The notes under the pieces are model-generated. The model made no database searches. It saw only the letters and a program-made list of their open reading frames with translations, and was not told the DNA's origin. From Streptomyces iconiensis (lineage in GTDB: Bacteria > Actinomycetota > Actinomycetes > Streptomycetales > Streptomycetaceae), in assembly GCF_028657195.3 (NCBI RefSeq), contig NZ_JANCPR020000012.1:62001-126000 (forward strand): 64,000 nt of DNA, in the 5' to 3' direction. The translations under genes were made by a program, and so were the position numbers. Shown here one piece after another: positions 34,572 to 43,166 of the stretch; within the stretch, counting starts at the first letter, position 1, and each line of letters starts with the position of its first letter.

Positions 34572-34610
34572 GGCCCCTTCCCTCCCGCTCGGCGGGGGAG
34601 GAAAGGGGCC
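34572..34610 (-). terminator. Terminator of ctaB
   Basis: GGCCCCTTCCCTCCCGC pairs with GCGGGGGAGGAAAGGGGCC (34592-34610) with one mismatch and a short bulge; the stem begins 58 bases beyond the ctaB stop on the minus strand. Confidence 0.75.
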
Positions 34611-34667
34611 TTTCTCGTATGCGGCGGGTCTCGGTGCGCGGCTGGTGCGGAGACGGCGGAGCGGGGC

Positions 34668-35606
34668 TCAGCGCAGGAACGGGTCCACGGCTACGGCCAC
34701 GAACACCAGCGACACGTAGGTGATCGACCAGTGGAAGAGCCGCATCTCCTTGAGCTTCGCGCCCGTCAGACCGGCACGGGCGCGGGCACGCAGCGCGTGC
34801 GCCTCCCACAGCCACCAGCCGCCCGCGATCAGAGCGACCACCGGGTAGAACCAGCCGACGTAACCCAGCGGCCACAGCAGCAGGGAGACGAGGACCATCG
34901 CCCAGCTGTAGACGACGATCTGGGTGGCGACGGTGACGTTGCTGGCGATGGCCGGGAGCATCGGCACGCCGGCCCGCTGGTAGTCCTCCTTGACCTTCAT
35001 CGACAGCGGCCAGTAGTGCGGCGGCGTCCAGAAGAACATGACGAGGAAGAGGATCACGGAGGCCCAGCTGACCTCGTTGGTGACCGAGGACCAGCCGATG
35101 AAGACGGGCATGCAGCCGGCGATGCCGCCCCACACGATGTTCTGCGACGTGCGCCGCTTGAGGATCATCGTGTAGACGACGACGTAGAAGAGGAGCGCGC
35201 CCAACGCCAGTGCGGCGGAAAGCCAGTTGACGAGGAAGCCGAACAGCAGGGTGGAGACGATGGCGAGGCTGATGCCGAAGACGAGGCACTCACGCGGACT
35301 GACCATGCCGGTGACCAGCGGTCGCCGCTCGGTCCTGTGCATCAGCGCGTCGATGTCCCGGTCGAGGTACATGTTCAGCGCGCTGGCGCCACCGGCCGAC
35401 AGATAGCCGCTGAAGCAAGTGATCAGCACCAGCTTCAGGTCGGGGACACCCTGCGCCGCCAGGAACATGACCGGGATCGTGGTCATGAGAAGCAGCTCGA
35501 TGATCCGTGGCTTGGTCAGTTCGATGAACGCCTTCACACGGGCCCCGAACGGTCGGTGGCTGCTGTTGTCCAGCGCCCCCGCAGGACGGGATTCGACGGC
35601 CGTCAC
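34668..35606 (-). CDS. ctaB: Protoheme IX farnesyltransferase (heme O synthase)
   Basis: A 312-residue membrane prenyltransferase that adds farnesyl to heme B, giving heme O, the substrate of CtaA. The two Asp-rich motifs are NMYLDRDIDALMHRTERRPL and the loop before MKVKEDYQRAGVPMLP; KRRTSQNIVWGGIAGCMPV is also typical. About nine helices. GTG 35606 (VTAVESRPAG) is chosen because AGGGG precedes it closely. It is divergent from the pentose phosphate operon across a 551-base region. Confidence 0.93.
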   Translation of the reverse strand: MTAVESRPAGALDNSSHRPFGARVKAFIELTKPRIIELLLMTTIPVMFLAAQGVPDLKLVLITCFSGYLSAGGASALNMYLDRDIDALMHRTERRPLVTGMVSPRECLVFGISLAIVSTLLFGFLVNWLSAALALGALLFYVVVYTMILKRRTSQNIVWGGIAGCMPVFIGWSSVTNEVSWASVILFLVMFFWTPPHYWPLSMKVKEDYQRAGVPMLPAIASNVTVATQIVVYSWAMVLVSLLLWPLGYVGWFYPVVALIAGGWWLWEAHALRARARAGLTGAKLKEMRLFHWSITYVSLVFVAVAVDPFLR

Positions 35607-35694
35607 GGACACCCCTGATCGCCTAAGGAACCTGCGAGCCGTCAGGCATGCGGCCAGTTGTGCAGGCCCGGTCAAGCTCGCGCGTACCACGCCA

Positions 35695-35720
35695 CTTTAG
35701 ACGTTGGCGATACATCGCCA
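35695..35720 (-). promoter_or_regulatory. Candidate ctaB promoter with operator-like palindrome
   Basis: TAAAGT on the minus strand (35700-35695) is a possible -10, and the palindrome TGGCGATACATCGCCA (35705-35720; arms of seven) lies just upstream, between the -10 and -35 positions, where a repressor would act. No strong -35 is visible. Confidence 0.4.
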
Positions 35721-35772
35721 GTCATGGGGGGTCGCTCGTGTTGGGCCCCGTTGTCCCCGGGTCCCCGCTGGT

Positions 35773-35809
35773 CGGCGCGCTCCCGCGCGGCCGGCGCGGG
35801 AGCGCGCCG
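35773..35809. other. 16-bp perfect stem in the ctaB-tkt intergenic region
   Basis: CGGCGCGCTCCCGCGC (35773-35788) and GCGCGGGAGCGCGCCG (35794-35809) pair perfectly around GGCCG. It lies in the 551-base gap between divergent ctaB and tkt. Apart from this stem and the candidate ctaB operator I see no gene, and no clear -35/-10 pair for tkt, in 35607-36157. Confidence 0.7.
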
Positions 35810-36157
35810 GAGGCACGGAAAGGTGCCCGGACGGGGCCGGGACCGGGCGGGGAGGGGACACGGCACAGGGATTCGGCGGATGTTCGCGGTCGCTCACCGT
35901 GTTCGGGAGGCGGATCGGGTGCACACGCGGCAGCCTGGAGGTGCGCACCGGTGGACACCCGTCCCCTGTCCCCCGCGGGCGCTCGCAGGGAATAGCACAT
36001 ATCAGTCGTTAGTTGCCGCGAAAGAGGGCCGACAGGCGGGGACGGCCAGACAGTGAACGCGCGAAAACCGCACGTCCCACCAGAGGTACGCTCGACACCG
36101 CCCGGTGAGCGCACACGCACCGGCCATCGAACATGTGGAGAGGAGCCCTGACGCAGG

Positions 36158-38233
36158 GTGAGCAGCAAGCCGACCACCACAGATCTTGAGTGGACCGATC
36201 TGGATCAGCAGGCCGTGGACACGGTAAGAGTCCTGGCCATGGATTCCGTGCAGAAGGTCGGCAACGGCCATCCCGGAACGGCCATGAGCCTCGCTCCCGT
36301 CGCGTACCTGCTCTATCAGAAGCTGATGCGCCACGACCCGACCGATCCCGAGTGGGCGGGACGCGACCGCTTCGTCCTCTCGGCCGGGCACTCCAGCCTG
36401 ACGCAGTACATCCAGCTGTTCCTCGCGGGCTACGGCCTGGAGATGGACGACCTCAAGGCGTTCCGTACCTGGGGCAGCCGCACGCCGGGCCACCCGGAGT
36501 ACGGGCACACCGTCGGGGTCGAGACGACCACGGGCCCGCTGGGCCAGGGTGTCGCCAACGCCGTGGGCATGGCGATGGCGGCGCGTTACGAGCGCGGCCT
36601 GTTCGACCCCGAGGCGCCGCAGGGCGAGTCCCCGTTCGACCACACCATCTGGGTCATCGCCGGTGACGGCGACCTGGAGGAGGGCATCTCCTCCGAGGCG
36701 TCGTCGCTCGCGGGACACCAGAAGCTCGGCAACCTCGTGATGCTGTGGGACGACAACCACATCTCCATCGAGGGCGACACCGAGACCGCCATCTCCGAGG
36801 ACACCCTCAAGCGTTACGAGGCGTACGGCTGGCACGTTCAGCGTGTCGAGCAGCTGGAGAACGGCGACCTGGACCCCAAGGCGCTCTACACGGCGCTGCG
36901 TGCCGCGCAGGCCGAGACCGAACGCCCCTCGTTCATCGCGGCCCGCTCGATCATCGCCTGGCCCGCGCCCAACGCGCAGGACACCGAGGCGGCGCACGGC
37001 TCGGCACTGGGTGCCGAAGAGGTCGCCGCGACCAAGAAGATCCTGGGCTTCGACCCGGAAAAGGACTTCTTCATCTCGGACGAGATCCTCTCCCACGTAC
37101 GCGAGGCCGGCGACCGCGGCCGTGCAGCGCACGCGGAGTGGGACAAGCGGCTCGCCGAGTGGCGCGCCGCCAACCCGGAGCGCGCCGCCGAGTTCGACCG
37201 CATCGCGGCGGGCAAGCTGCCCGAGGGCTGGGAGAAGGCGCTTCCCGCCTTCCCCGCAGGCGAGTCGGTCGCGACCCGTAAGGCGTCGGGCAGCGTCCTC
37301 AAGGCGCTCGGCCCCGTCCTTCCCGAGCTGTGGGGCGGCTCGGCCGACCTCGCGGGCTCGAACAACACGACGTTCGCCGACACCTCCTTCCTCCCGGAGG
37401 GCAATCCGCTCCCGAACGCCGACAAGTACGGCCGTACGGTGCACTTCGGCATCCGTGAGCACGCCATGGGCTCGACCATGAACGGCATCGCGCTGCACGG
37501 CAACACCCGTGTGTACGGCGGCACCTTCCTGGTGTTCTCCGACTACATGCGCCCGGCCGTGCGGCTCGCCGCTCTGATGAAGGCGCCCGTGACGTACGTG
37601 TGGACGCACGACTCCATCGGCCTCGGTGAGGACGGCCCGACGCACCAGCCGGTCGAGCACCTCTCGGCGCTGCGCGCCATTCCGGGCCTGAACATCGTCC
37701 GCCCCGCCGACGCCAACGAGACGGCGATCGCCTGGGGCGAGATCGTGCGCCGCCACGAGACCAATCCGGCGCCGCACGGCATCGCGCTCACCCGCCAGGG
37801 TGTGCCGACGTACGAGGCCAACCAGGCGGCGGCGAAGGGCGGTTACGTCCTGTTCGAGGCCGAGGGCGGGCACCCGCAGGTGATCCTGATCGGCACGGGT
37901 TCCGAGGTGCAGCTCGCCGTCGAGGCGCGTGAGCGGCTGCAGGAGCAGGGCGTACCCACGCGGGTCGTCTCGATGCCGTCCGTCGAGTGGTTCGAGGAGC
38001 AGGAGCAGGCGTACCGCGACAGCGTGCTGCCGCCCGCCGTCAGGGCGCGGGTGGCTGTCGAGGCCGGTATCGGCCTGACCTGGCACCGGTTCGTGGGCGA
38101 GGCCGGCCGGATCGTATCGCTGGAGCACTTCGGCGCCTCGGCCGACGGCAAGGTCCTCTTCCGGGAGTTCGGCCTCACCGCCGAGGCCGTGCACCTGGCG
38201 GCCAAGGAGTCCCTGGAAGCCGCAGCGCGGTGA
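36158..38233 (+). CDS. tkt: Transketolase
   Basis: A 691-residue thiamine-diphosphate enzyme of the non-oxidative pentose phosphate pathway, moving two-carbon units between sugar phosphates. GNGHPGTAMSLAP, the TPP motif GDGDLEEGISSEA...LWDDNHIS and HFGIREHAMGSTMNGI, DGPTHQPVEHL are standard. GTG 36158 is the family start, with GGAGAGGAG further upstream than usual. First gene of an operon with tal, zwf, opcA and pgl, so transcription supplies NADPH and pentoses together. Confidence 0.96.
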   Translation: MSSKPTTTDLEWTDLDQQAVDTVRVLAMDSVQKVGNGHPGTAMSLAPVAYLLYQKLMRHDPTDPEWAGRDRFVLSAGHSSLTQYIQLFLAGYGLEMDDLKAFRTWGSRTPGHPEYGHTVGVETTTGPLGQGVANAVGMAMAARYERGLFDPEAPQGESPFDHTIWVIAGDGDLEEGISSEASSLAGHQKLGNLVMLWDDNHISIEGDTETAISEDTLKRYEAYGWHVQRVEQLENGDLDPKALYTALRAAQAETERPSFIAARSIIAWPAPNAQDTEAAHGSALGAEEVAATKKILGFDPEKDFFISDEILSHVREAGDRGRAAHAEWDKRLAEWRAANPERAAEFDRIAAGKLPEGWEKALPAFPAGESVATRKASGSVLKALGPVLPELWGGSADLAGSNNTTFADTSFLPEGNPLPNADKYGRTVHFGIREHAMGSTMNGIALHGNTRVYGGTFLVFSDYMRPAVRLAALMKAPVTYVWTHDSIGLGEDGPTHQPVEHLSALRAIPGLNIVRPADANETAIAWGEIVRRHETNPAPHGIALTRQGVPTYEANQAAAKGGYVLFEAEGGHPQVILIGTGSEVQLAVEARERLQEQGVPTRVVSMPSVEWFEEQEQAYRDSVLPPAVRARVAVEAGIGLTWHRFVGEAGRIVSLEHFGASADGKVLFREFGLTAEAVHLAAKESLEAAAR

Positions 38234-38237
38234 CATC

Positions 38238-38257
38238 GGTGCCGGGAAACCGGCACC
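38238..38257 (+). other. GAAA-tetraloop hairpin between tkt and tal
   Basis: GGTGCCGG-GAAA-CCGGCACC: a perfect eight-base stem closed by a stable GNRA loop, starting five bases after the tkt stop. It probably stabilises or separates the two parts of the operon mRNA. Confidence 0.6.
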
Positions 38258-38294
38258 ACCACAAGCCTCAACAAGCACTGGAGATGCAAATCCC

Positions 38295-39413
38295 ATGACA
38301 GACGCACTCAAGCGCCTCTCCGACGAAGGCGTCGCGATCTGGCTGGACGACCTGTCGCGCAAGCGCATCACCTCGGGCAACCTCGGCGAACTCGTCGACG
38401 AGCAGCACGTGGTGGGTGTCACGACGAACCCGTCGATCTTCCAGAAGGCCATCTCGGCCGGCGACGGCTACGAGCAGCAGGTCACCGACCTGGCCACCCG
38501 CGGCGTCTCGGTCGACGAGGCCGTCCGCATGATCACGACCGCCGATGTACGGGACGCGGCCGACATCCTCCGCCCGGTCTTCGACGCGACCGAGGGCAAG
38601 GACGGCCGCGTCTCCATCGAGGTGGACCCGCGCCTGGCGCACAACACGCGTGCCACGATCGCCGAGGCCCGCCAGCTCGCGTGGCTGGTGGACCGCCCCA
38701 ATACGCTGATCAAGATCCCGGCCACCGAGGCGGGGCTTCCGGCGATCACGGAGACGATCGGCAAGGGCATCAGCGTCAACGTCACGCTGATCTTCTCGCT
38801 GGAGCGCTACCGCGCGGTCATGGACGCCTACATGGCGGGCCTGGAGAAGGCGAAGGCCCTGGGCATCGACCTTTCGCAGATCCACTCGGTGGCCTCGTTC
38901 TTCGTCTCCCGCGTGGACACCGAGATCGACAAGCGGCTCGCCGCCGTCGGCACGGACCAGGCCAAGGAGCTGAAGAGCAAGTCCGGTATCGCCAACGCGC
39001 GGCTGGCCTACCAGGAGTACGAGAAGGTCGTCGCCTCCGACCGCTGGCAGGAGCTGGAGAAGGCCGGTGCGAACGCGCAGCGTCCGCTGTGGGCCTCGAC
39101 CGGCGTGAAGGACCCCGCGCTGCCCGACACCCTGTACGTCACCGAGCTGGTCGCGCCGAACACGGTCAACACCATGCCGGAGGCCACGCTGGAGGCCACG
39201 GGCGACCACGGCGAGATCACCGGCGACCGGGTGCGCGGCACCTACAAGGACGCCCAGGCCGTACTGGACGACATCGCCCACCTGGGCATCTCCTACGACG
39301 ACGTCGTGAAGGTGCTGGAGGACGAGGGCGTGCAGAAGTTCGCGGACTCCTGGGACGACCTGCTCAAGTCCACCGAGGCAGAGCTTCAGCGCCTCGCTCC
39401 GAAGGAGGCGTAA
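38295..39413 (+). CDS. tal: Transaldolase
   Basis: A 372-residue class I aldolase of the long actinobacterial/cyanobacterial type; it transfers a dihydroxyacetone unit between sugar phosphates. The Schiff-base lysine is in NTLIKIPATEAGLPAI; VTTNPSIFQKAI and VNVTLIFSLERYRAV are family signatures. ATG 38295 follows CTGGAG at about ten bases. The zwf TTG start lies five bases after its stop, and zwf's ribosome site is inside the last tal codons. Confidence 0.95.
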   Translation: MTDALKRLSDEGVAIWLDDLSRKRITSGNLGELVDEQHVVGVTTNPSIFQKAISAGDGYEQQVTDLATRGVSVDEAVRMITTADVRDAADILRPVFDATEGKDGRVSIEVDPRLAHNTRATIAEARQLAWLVDRPNTLIKIPATEAGLPAITETIGKGISVNVTLIFSLERYRAVMDAYMAGLEKAKALGIDLSQIHSVASFFVSRVDTEIDKRLAAVGTDQAKELKSKSGIANARLAYQEYEKVVASDRWQELEKAGANAQRPLWASTGVKDPALPDTLYVTELVAPNTVNTMPEATLEATGDHGEITGDRVRGTYKDAQAVLDDIAHLGISYDDVVKVLEDEGVQKFADSWDDLLKSTEAELQRLAPKEA

Positions 39414-39418
39414 AGGCA

Positions 39419-40954
39419 TTGAGCATCGTCAGCAGCACGGGCAACCCGCTGCGTGACGCTCAGGACCGACGGCTCCCGCGTATCGCGGGGCCGTCGGGCC
39501 TGGTCATCTTTGGCGTCACGGGTGATTTGTCACGTAAAAAGCTGATGCCTGCCGTCTACGATCTCGCGAACCGCGGCCTCCTCCCCCCGGGGTTCTCGCT
39601 CGTCGGCTTCGCGCGGCGTGACTGGGAGGACGAGGACTTCGCCCAGGTGGTGCACGACGCGGTCAAGGAGCACGCGCGTACGCCCTTCCGCGAGGAGGTC
39701 TGGGAGCAGCTGGCCCAGGGCATGCGGTTCGTACCCGGCGAGTTCCACGACGACGAGGCGTTCGAGACGCTCAGGTCGACCATCGAGGAGCTGGACAAGT
39801 CCCGTGGCACGGGCGGCAACTTCGCCTTCTACCTCTCCGTTCCCCCCAAGTTCTTCCCCACGGTCGTCTCGCAGCTCAAGAAGCACGGGCTGTCCGACGC
39901 CGGCACCGACTCCTGGCGCCGCGCCGTCATCGAGAAGCCGTTCGGGCACGACCTGAAGTCGGCGCAGGAGCTGAACGCGGTCGTCCACGAGGTCTTCCGC
40001 GCCAGCGAGGTCTTCCGTATCGACCACTACCTCGGCAAGGAGACCGTCCAGAACATCCTGGCCGTGCGCTTCGCCAACACGCTCTTCGAGCCGCTGTGGA
40101 ACCGCAGTTACGTCGACCACGTACAGATCACGATGGCCGAGGACATCGGCATCGGCGGCCGTGCCGGCTACTACGACGGCATCGGCTCGGCCCGCGACGT
40201 CATCCAGAACCATCTGCTCCAGCTGCTCGCGCTGACCGCCATGGAGGAGCCCACCTCCTTCGACGCCAAGGCGCTGGTCACCGAGAAGCTGAAGGTACTC
40301 AACTCCGTCCGCCTCCCCGACGACCTGGGCAAGCACACCGTGCGCGGCCAGTACGCCGCGGGCTGGCAGGGCGGCGAGAAGGTGCAGGGCTACCTCGACG
40401 AGGAGGGCATCGACCCCAAGTCGAACACCGACACCTACGCCGCGATCAAGCTGGAGATCGACAACCGCCGCTGGGCGGGCGTCCCCTTCTACCTGCGTAC
40501 GGGCAAGCGTCTGGGGCGCCGCGTCACCGAGATCGCGGTCGTCTTCCAGCGCGCGCCGCACTCGCCCTTCGACGCGACCGACACCCAGGAACTGGGCCAG
40601 AACGCGCTCGTCATCCGCGTCCAGCCGGACGAGGGCGTGACGATCCGCTTCGGCTCCAAGGTGCCGGGCACGCAGATGGAGATCCGGGACGTGACCATGG
40701 ACTTCGCCTATGGCGAGTCCTTCACCGAATCCAGCCCCGAGGCGTACGAACGCCTCATCCTCGACGTGCTGCTGGGTGACGCGAACCTCTTCCCGCGGCA
40801 CCAGGAGGTCGAGCGGTCCTGGGAGATCCTCGACCCCGTCGAGGAGTACTGGGACAAGCACGGCAAGCCCGAGCAGTACCCCGCCGGGACCTGGGGTCCC
40901 CAGGCCGCCGACGAGATGCTCGCACGCGACGGACGGAGCTGGCGTCGGCCATGA
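39419..40954 (+). CDS. zwf: Glucose-6-phosphate 1-dehydrogenase
   Basis: A 511-residue NADP-dependent enzyme that starts the oxidative pentose phosphate pathway. The nucleotide site is FGVTGDLSRKKLMPA, the active site RIDHYLGKETVQN (residues 200-212) and the substrate region RTGKRLGRR. The start is a TTG at 39419, ten bases after AAGGAGG; no ATG or GTG fits. The stop overlaps opcA by four bases. OpcA next door is its assembly factor. Confidence 0.95.
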   Translation: MSIVSSTGNPLRDAQDRRLPRIAGPSGLVIFGVTGDLSRKKLMPAVYDLANRGLLPPGFSLVGFARRDWEDEDFAQVVHDAVKEHARTPFREEVWEQLAQGMRFVPGEFHDDEAFETLRSTIEELDKSRGTGGNFAFYLSVPPKFFPTVVSQLKKHGLSDAGTDSWRRAVIEKPFGHDLKSAQELNAVVHEVFRASEVFRIDHYLGKETVQNILAVRFANTLFEPLWNRSYVDHVQITMAEDIGIGGRAGYYDGIGSARDVIQNHLLQLLALTAMEEPTSFDAKALVTEKLKVLNSVRLPDDLGKHTVRGQYAAGWQGGEKVQGYLDEEGIDPKSNTDTYAAIKLEIDNRRWAGVPFYLRTGKRLGRRVTEIAVVFQRAPHSPFDATDTQELGQNALVIRVQPDEGVTIRFGSKVPGTQMEIRDVTMDFAYGESFTESSPEAYERLILDVLLGDANLFPRHQEVERSWEILDPVEEYWDKHGKPEQYPAGTWGPQAADEMLARDGRSWRRP

Positions 40955-42108
40955 ACATCGACCTCACGGACACCACGTCCAGCCGCATCAACGCCGAACT
41001 GGTCAAGGCACGCAGAGCCCTCGGCTCGCCGGCCACCGGCATGGTGCTGACCCTCGTCATCGTCACCGACGAGGGCAACCACTACGACGCGCTGAAGGCC
41101 GCCAGCGGCGCTTCCAAGGAACACCCCTCACGCATCCTCGTGGTCGTACGCCGTCCAGGGCGCTCCCCGCGTGACCGCGCACAGCACAGGCTCGACGCCG
41201 AGCTGCGGATGGGCAGCGAGGCCGGTTCCGGCGAGATCGTCATCCTGCGGCTGCACGGCGAACTGTCCTCGCACTCGCACAGCGTGGTCCTCCCACTGCT
41301 GCTGCCCGACGCACCCGTGGTGGTGTGGTGGCCAGAGGACGCGCCCGAGAACCCTTACCAGGACATGCTCGGCAAGCTGGCGCAGCGCCGTATCACCGAC
41401 GCCGCGGCGACCGAGGACCCGGTGGGCGCGCTCGGCCTGCGTGCCGAGACCTACGCGCCCGGCGACACGGACCTGTCCTGGACCCGCATCACGCCCTGGC
41501 GCAGCATGCTCGCCGCCTCGCTCGACCAGAAGCACTCCACGCTGGAGTCCGCCGTCGTCGAGGGCGAGGAGTACAACCCGTCGAGCGAACTGCTCGCGCT
41601 GTGGCTGGCAGAGCGGCTGCGGATCCCGGTGGAGCGCAAGATCTCCGACGGGCCCGGCATCACGGCCGTACGGCTGGAGACGGCCGACGGACAGATCTGT
41701 CTGGACCGCGCCGAGGGCGACCTGGCTGAGCTGGCCGTACCCGGCCAGCCCGACCGGCATGTGGCGCTCCAGCGGCGCAGCACCGTCGAGTTGATCTCCG
41801 AGGAGCTGCGCCGTCTGGACCCGGACGAGGCGTACGCGGAAGCGATCGGCTACGGCGTGAACAAGCTCGCCACGCCAGATCCCGTACACCCCACCCCGGC
41901 GGCGACGCCCTCGGCCGGCACCGAGGCGCAGGCTCAGCAGCAGACGCAGGAGCAGGCCCAGGCGCAGACCGCCGAAGCGGTGCCGGCGAAGGGGAAGGAC
42001 GCCAAGGGGGCAGGTCCGGCGAAGAAGCCGGCGGCCAAGCAGCAGGCGCCCGCGAAGAAGTCCCCCGCCAAGGGGCAGCCGACCGCGAAGAAGGCGGCAG
42101 GACAGTGA
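40951..42108 (+). CDS. opcA: OpcA, glucose-6-phosphate dehydrogenase assembly protein
   Basis: A 385-residue protein needed for active Zwf in actinobacteria and cyanobacteria, where it is a redox-linked activator. MNIDLTDTTSSRINAELVKA, LPDAPVVVWWPEDAPENP and ITDAAATEDP are characteristic. The last 70 residues are a Gln-rich stretch and then a Lys/Pro/Ala tail (AKKSPAKGQPTAKKAAGQ) that looks like a disordered basic extension. It overlaps zwf and pgl by four bases on each side, so all three are coupled. Confidence 0.94.
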   Translation: MNIDLTDTTSSRINAELVKARRALGSPATGMVLTLVIVTDEGNHYDALKAASGASKEHPSRILVVVRRPGRSPRDRAQHRLDAELRMGSEAGSGEIVILRLHGELSSHSHSVVLPLLLPDAPVVVWWPEDAPENPYQDMLGKLAQRRITDAAATEDPVGALGLRAETYAPGDTDLSWTRITPWRSMLAASLDQKHSTLESAVVEGEEYNPSSELLALWLAERLRIPVERKISDGPGITAVRLETADGQICLDRAEGDLAELAVPGQPDRHVALQRRSTVELISEELRRLDPDEAYAEAIGYGVNKLATPDPVHPTPAATPSAGTEAQAQQQTQEQAQAQTAEAVPAKGKDAKGAGPAKKPAAKQQAPAKKSPAKGQPTAKKAAGQ

Positions 42109-42890
42109 CCTCCGAACCCCAGGTCCTCGTCCACCGGGACAAGGAGGAGCTGGCCGAAGCCGTCGCGGCACGCCTGATCACCCGCGTCGTGGACGCGCAG
42201 TCCGCACGCGGCAGCGCCTCGGTGGTCCTCACCGGCGGCAGGAACGGCAACGGCCTGCTCGCCGCGCTCGCCTCCTCCAAGGCACGCGGCGCGATCGACT
42301 GGTCCCGGCTGGACCTGTGGTGGGGCGACGAGCGTTTCCTCCCCGAGGGCGACCCGGAGCGCAACGCCACCCAGGCACACGAGGCGCTGCTCGACGCCGT
42401 TCCGCTGGACCCCGCGCGGGTGCACACCATGGCGGCCTCCGACGGGGCCTACGCAGGTGACGTGGAGGCGGCGGCCGAGGCGTACGCCACCGAACTGGCC
42501 GCCGCCGCACGTCCCGAGGACCACGCGCGCGTGCCCTCCTTCGATGTGCTCCTGCTCGGCGTCGGCCCGGACACCCATGTCGCCTCGCTCTTCCCCGAGC
42601 ACCCGGCGCTCCACGAGACGGAGCGCACGGTCGTCGGCGTACACGGTGCTCCCAAGCCGCCGCCCACGCGGATCACCCTCACGCTCCCCGCGATCCGCGC
42701 GGCGCAGGAGGTCTGGCTGCTGGCCGCCGGCGAGGACAAGGCCGACGCCACGGCACTCGCCCTCACCGGCGCGGGTGAGCTGCAGGCCCCCGCAGCCGCT
42801 GCTCACGGCCGTCGCCGCACACTCTGGCTGCTGGACGAGGCCGCCGCGGGGCGGCTGCCCCGCGCTCTGTATCCGCGGGCGCTCTCGTAG
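42105..42890 (+). CDS. pgl: 6-phosphogluconolactonase
   Basis: A 261-residue enzyme that hydrolyses the lactone made by Zwf. LTGGRNGNGLLAAL, LWWGDERFLPEGDPERN and LLLGVGPDTHVASLFPEH are the phosphate-binding and catalytic motifs of the DevB/SOL type. GTG 42105 overlaps the opcA stop (GTGA). Last gene of the pentose phosphate operon; 6-phosphogluconate dehydrogenase is not in the window. Confidence 0.94.
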   Translation: MTSEPQVLVHRDKEELAEAVAARLITRVVDAQSARGSASVVLTGGRNGNGLLAALASSKARGAIDWSRLDLWWGDERFLPEGDPERNATQAHEALLDAVPLDPARVHTMAASDGAYAGDVEAAAEAYATELAAAARPEDHARVPSFDVLLLGVGPDTHVASLFPEHPALHETERTVVGVHGAPKPPPTRITLTLPAIRAAQEVWLLAAGEDKADATALALTGAGELQAPAAAAHGRRRTLWLLDEAAAGRLPRALYPRALS

Positions 42891-43003
42891 CACGCCGGTG
42901 CCCTGCCCGTGCGCGGCACGCGCAGGGACCAGGGGCGCGGCAGGCGCCCGGACACGTAACGCGGCAGGCGCCGGTTGCCGCCGGTAGGGCGTGACCGTAC
43001 GCC

Positions 43004-43052
43004 AGGGCCCGGCCGTACGTTTCCCGTTCACGGGGGCGTACGGCCGGGCCCT
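43004..43052. terminator. Bidirectional terminator after the pentose phosphate operon
   Basis: AGGGCCCGGCCGTACG (43004-43019) pairs perfectly with 43037-43052 around a 17-base loop. It lies between the converging pgl and MFS genes. Confidence 0.8.
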
Positions 43053-43166
43053 CAGCGTTGGCCGCCGGACTCCCTGAGCCCGTCGGCCGGTTCGGGGAAC
43101 GCCTCGCGCTCGTAGCATGCCCCGCCGCGGCGAGCGCCTGTGCGAAGGCCGAGCCCGTGAACCGGC

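Noticed and set aside
35951..35995. 14-codon leader-peptide-like frame upstream of tkt (GTG with GGAGG nine bases before)
   Set aside because: Too short, no run of regulatory codons and no terminator/antiterminator pair between it and tkt; chance occurrence is likely.
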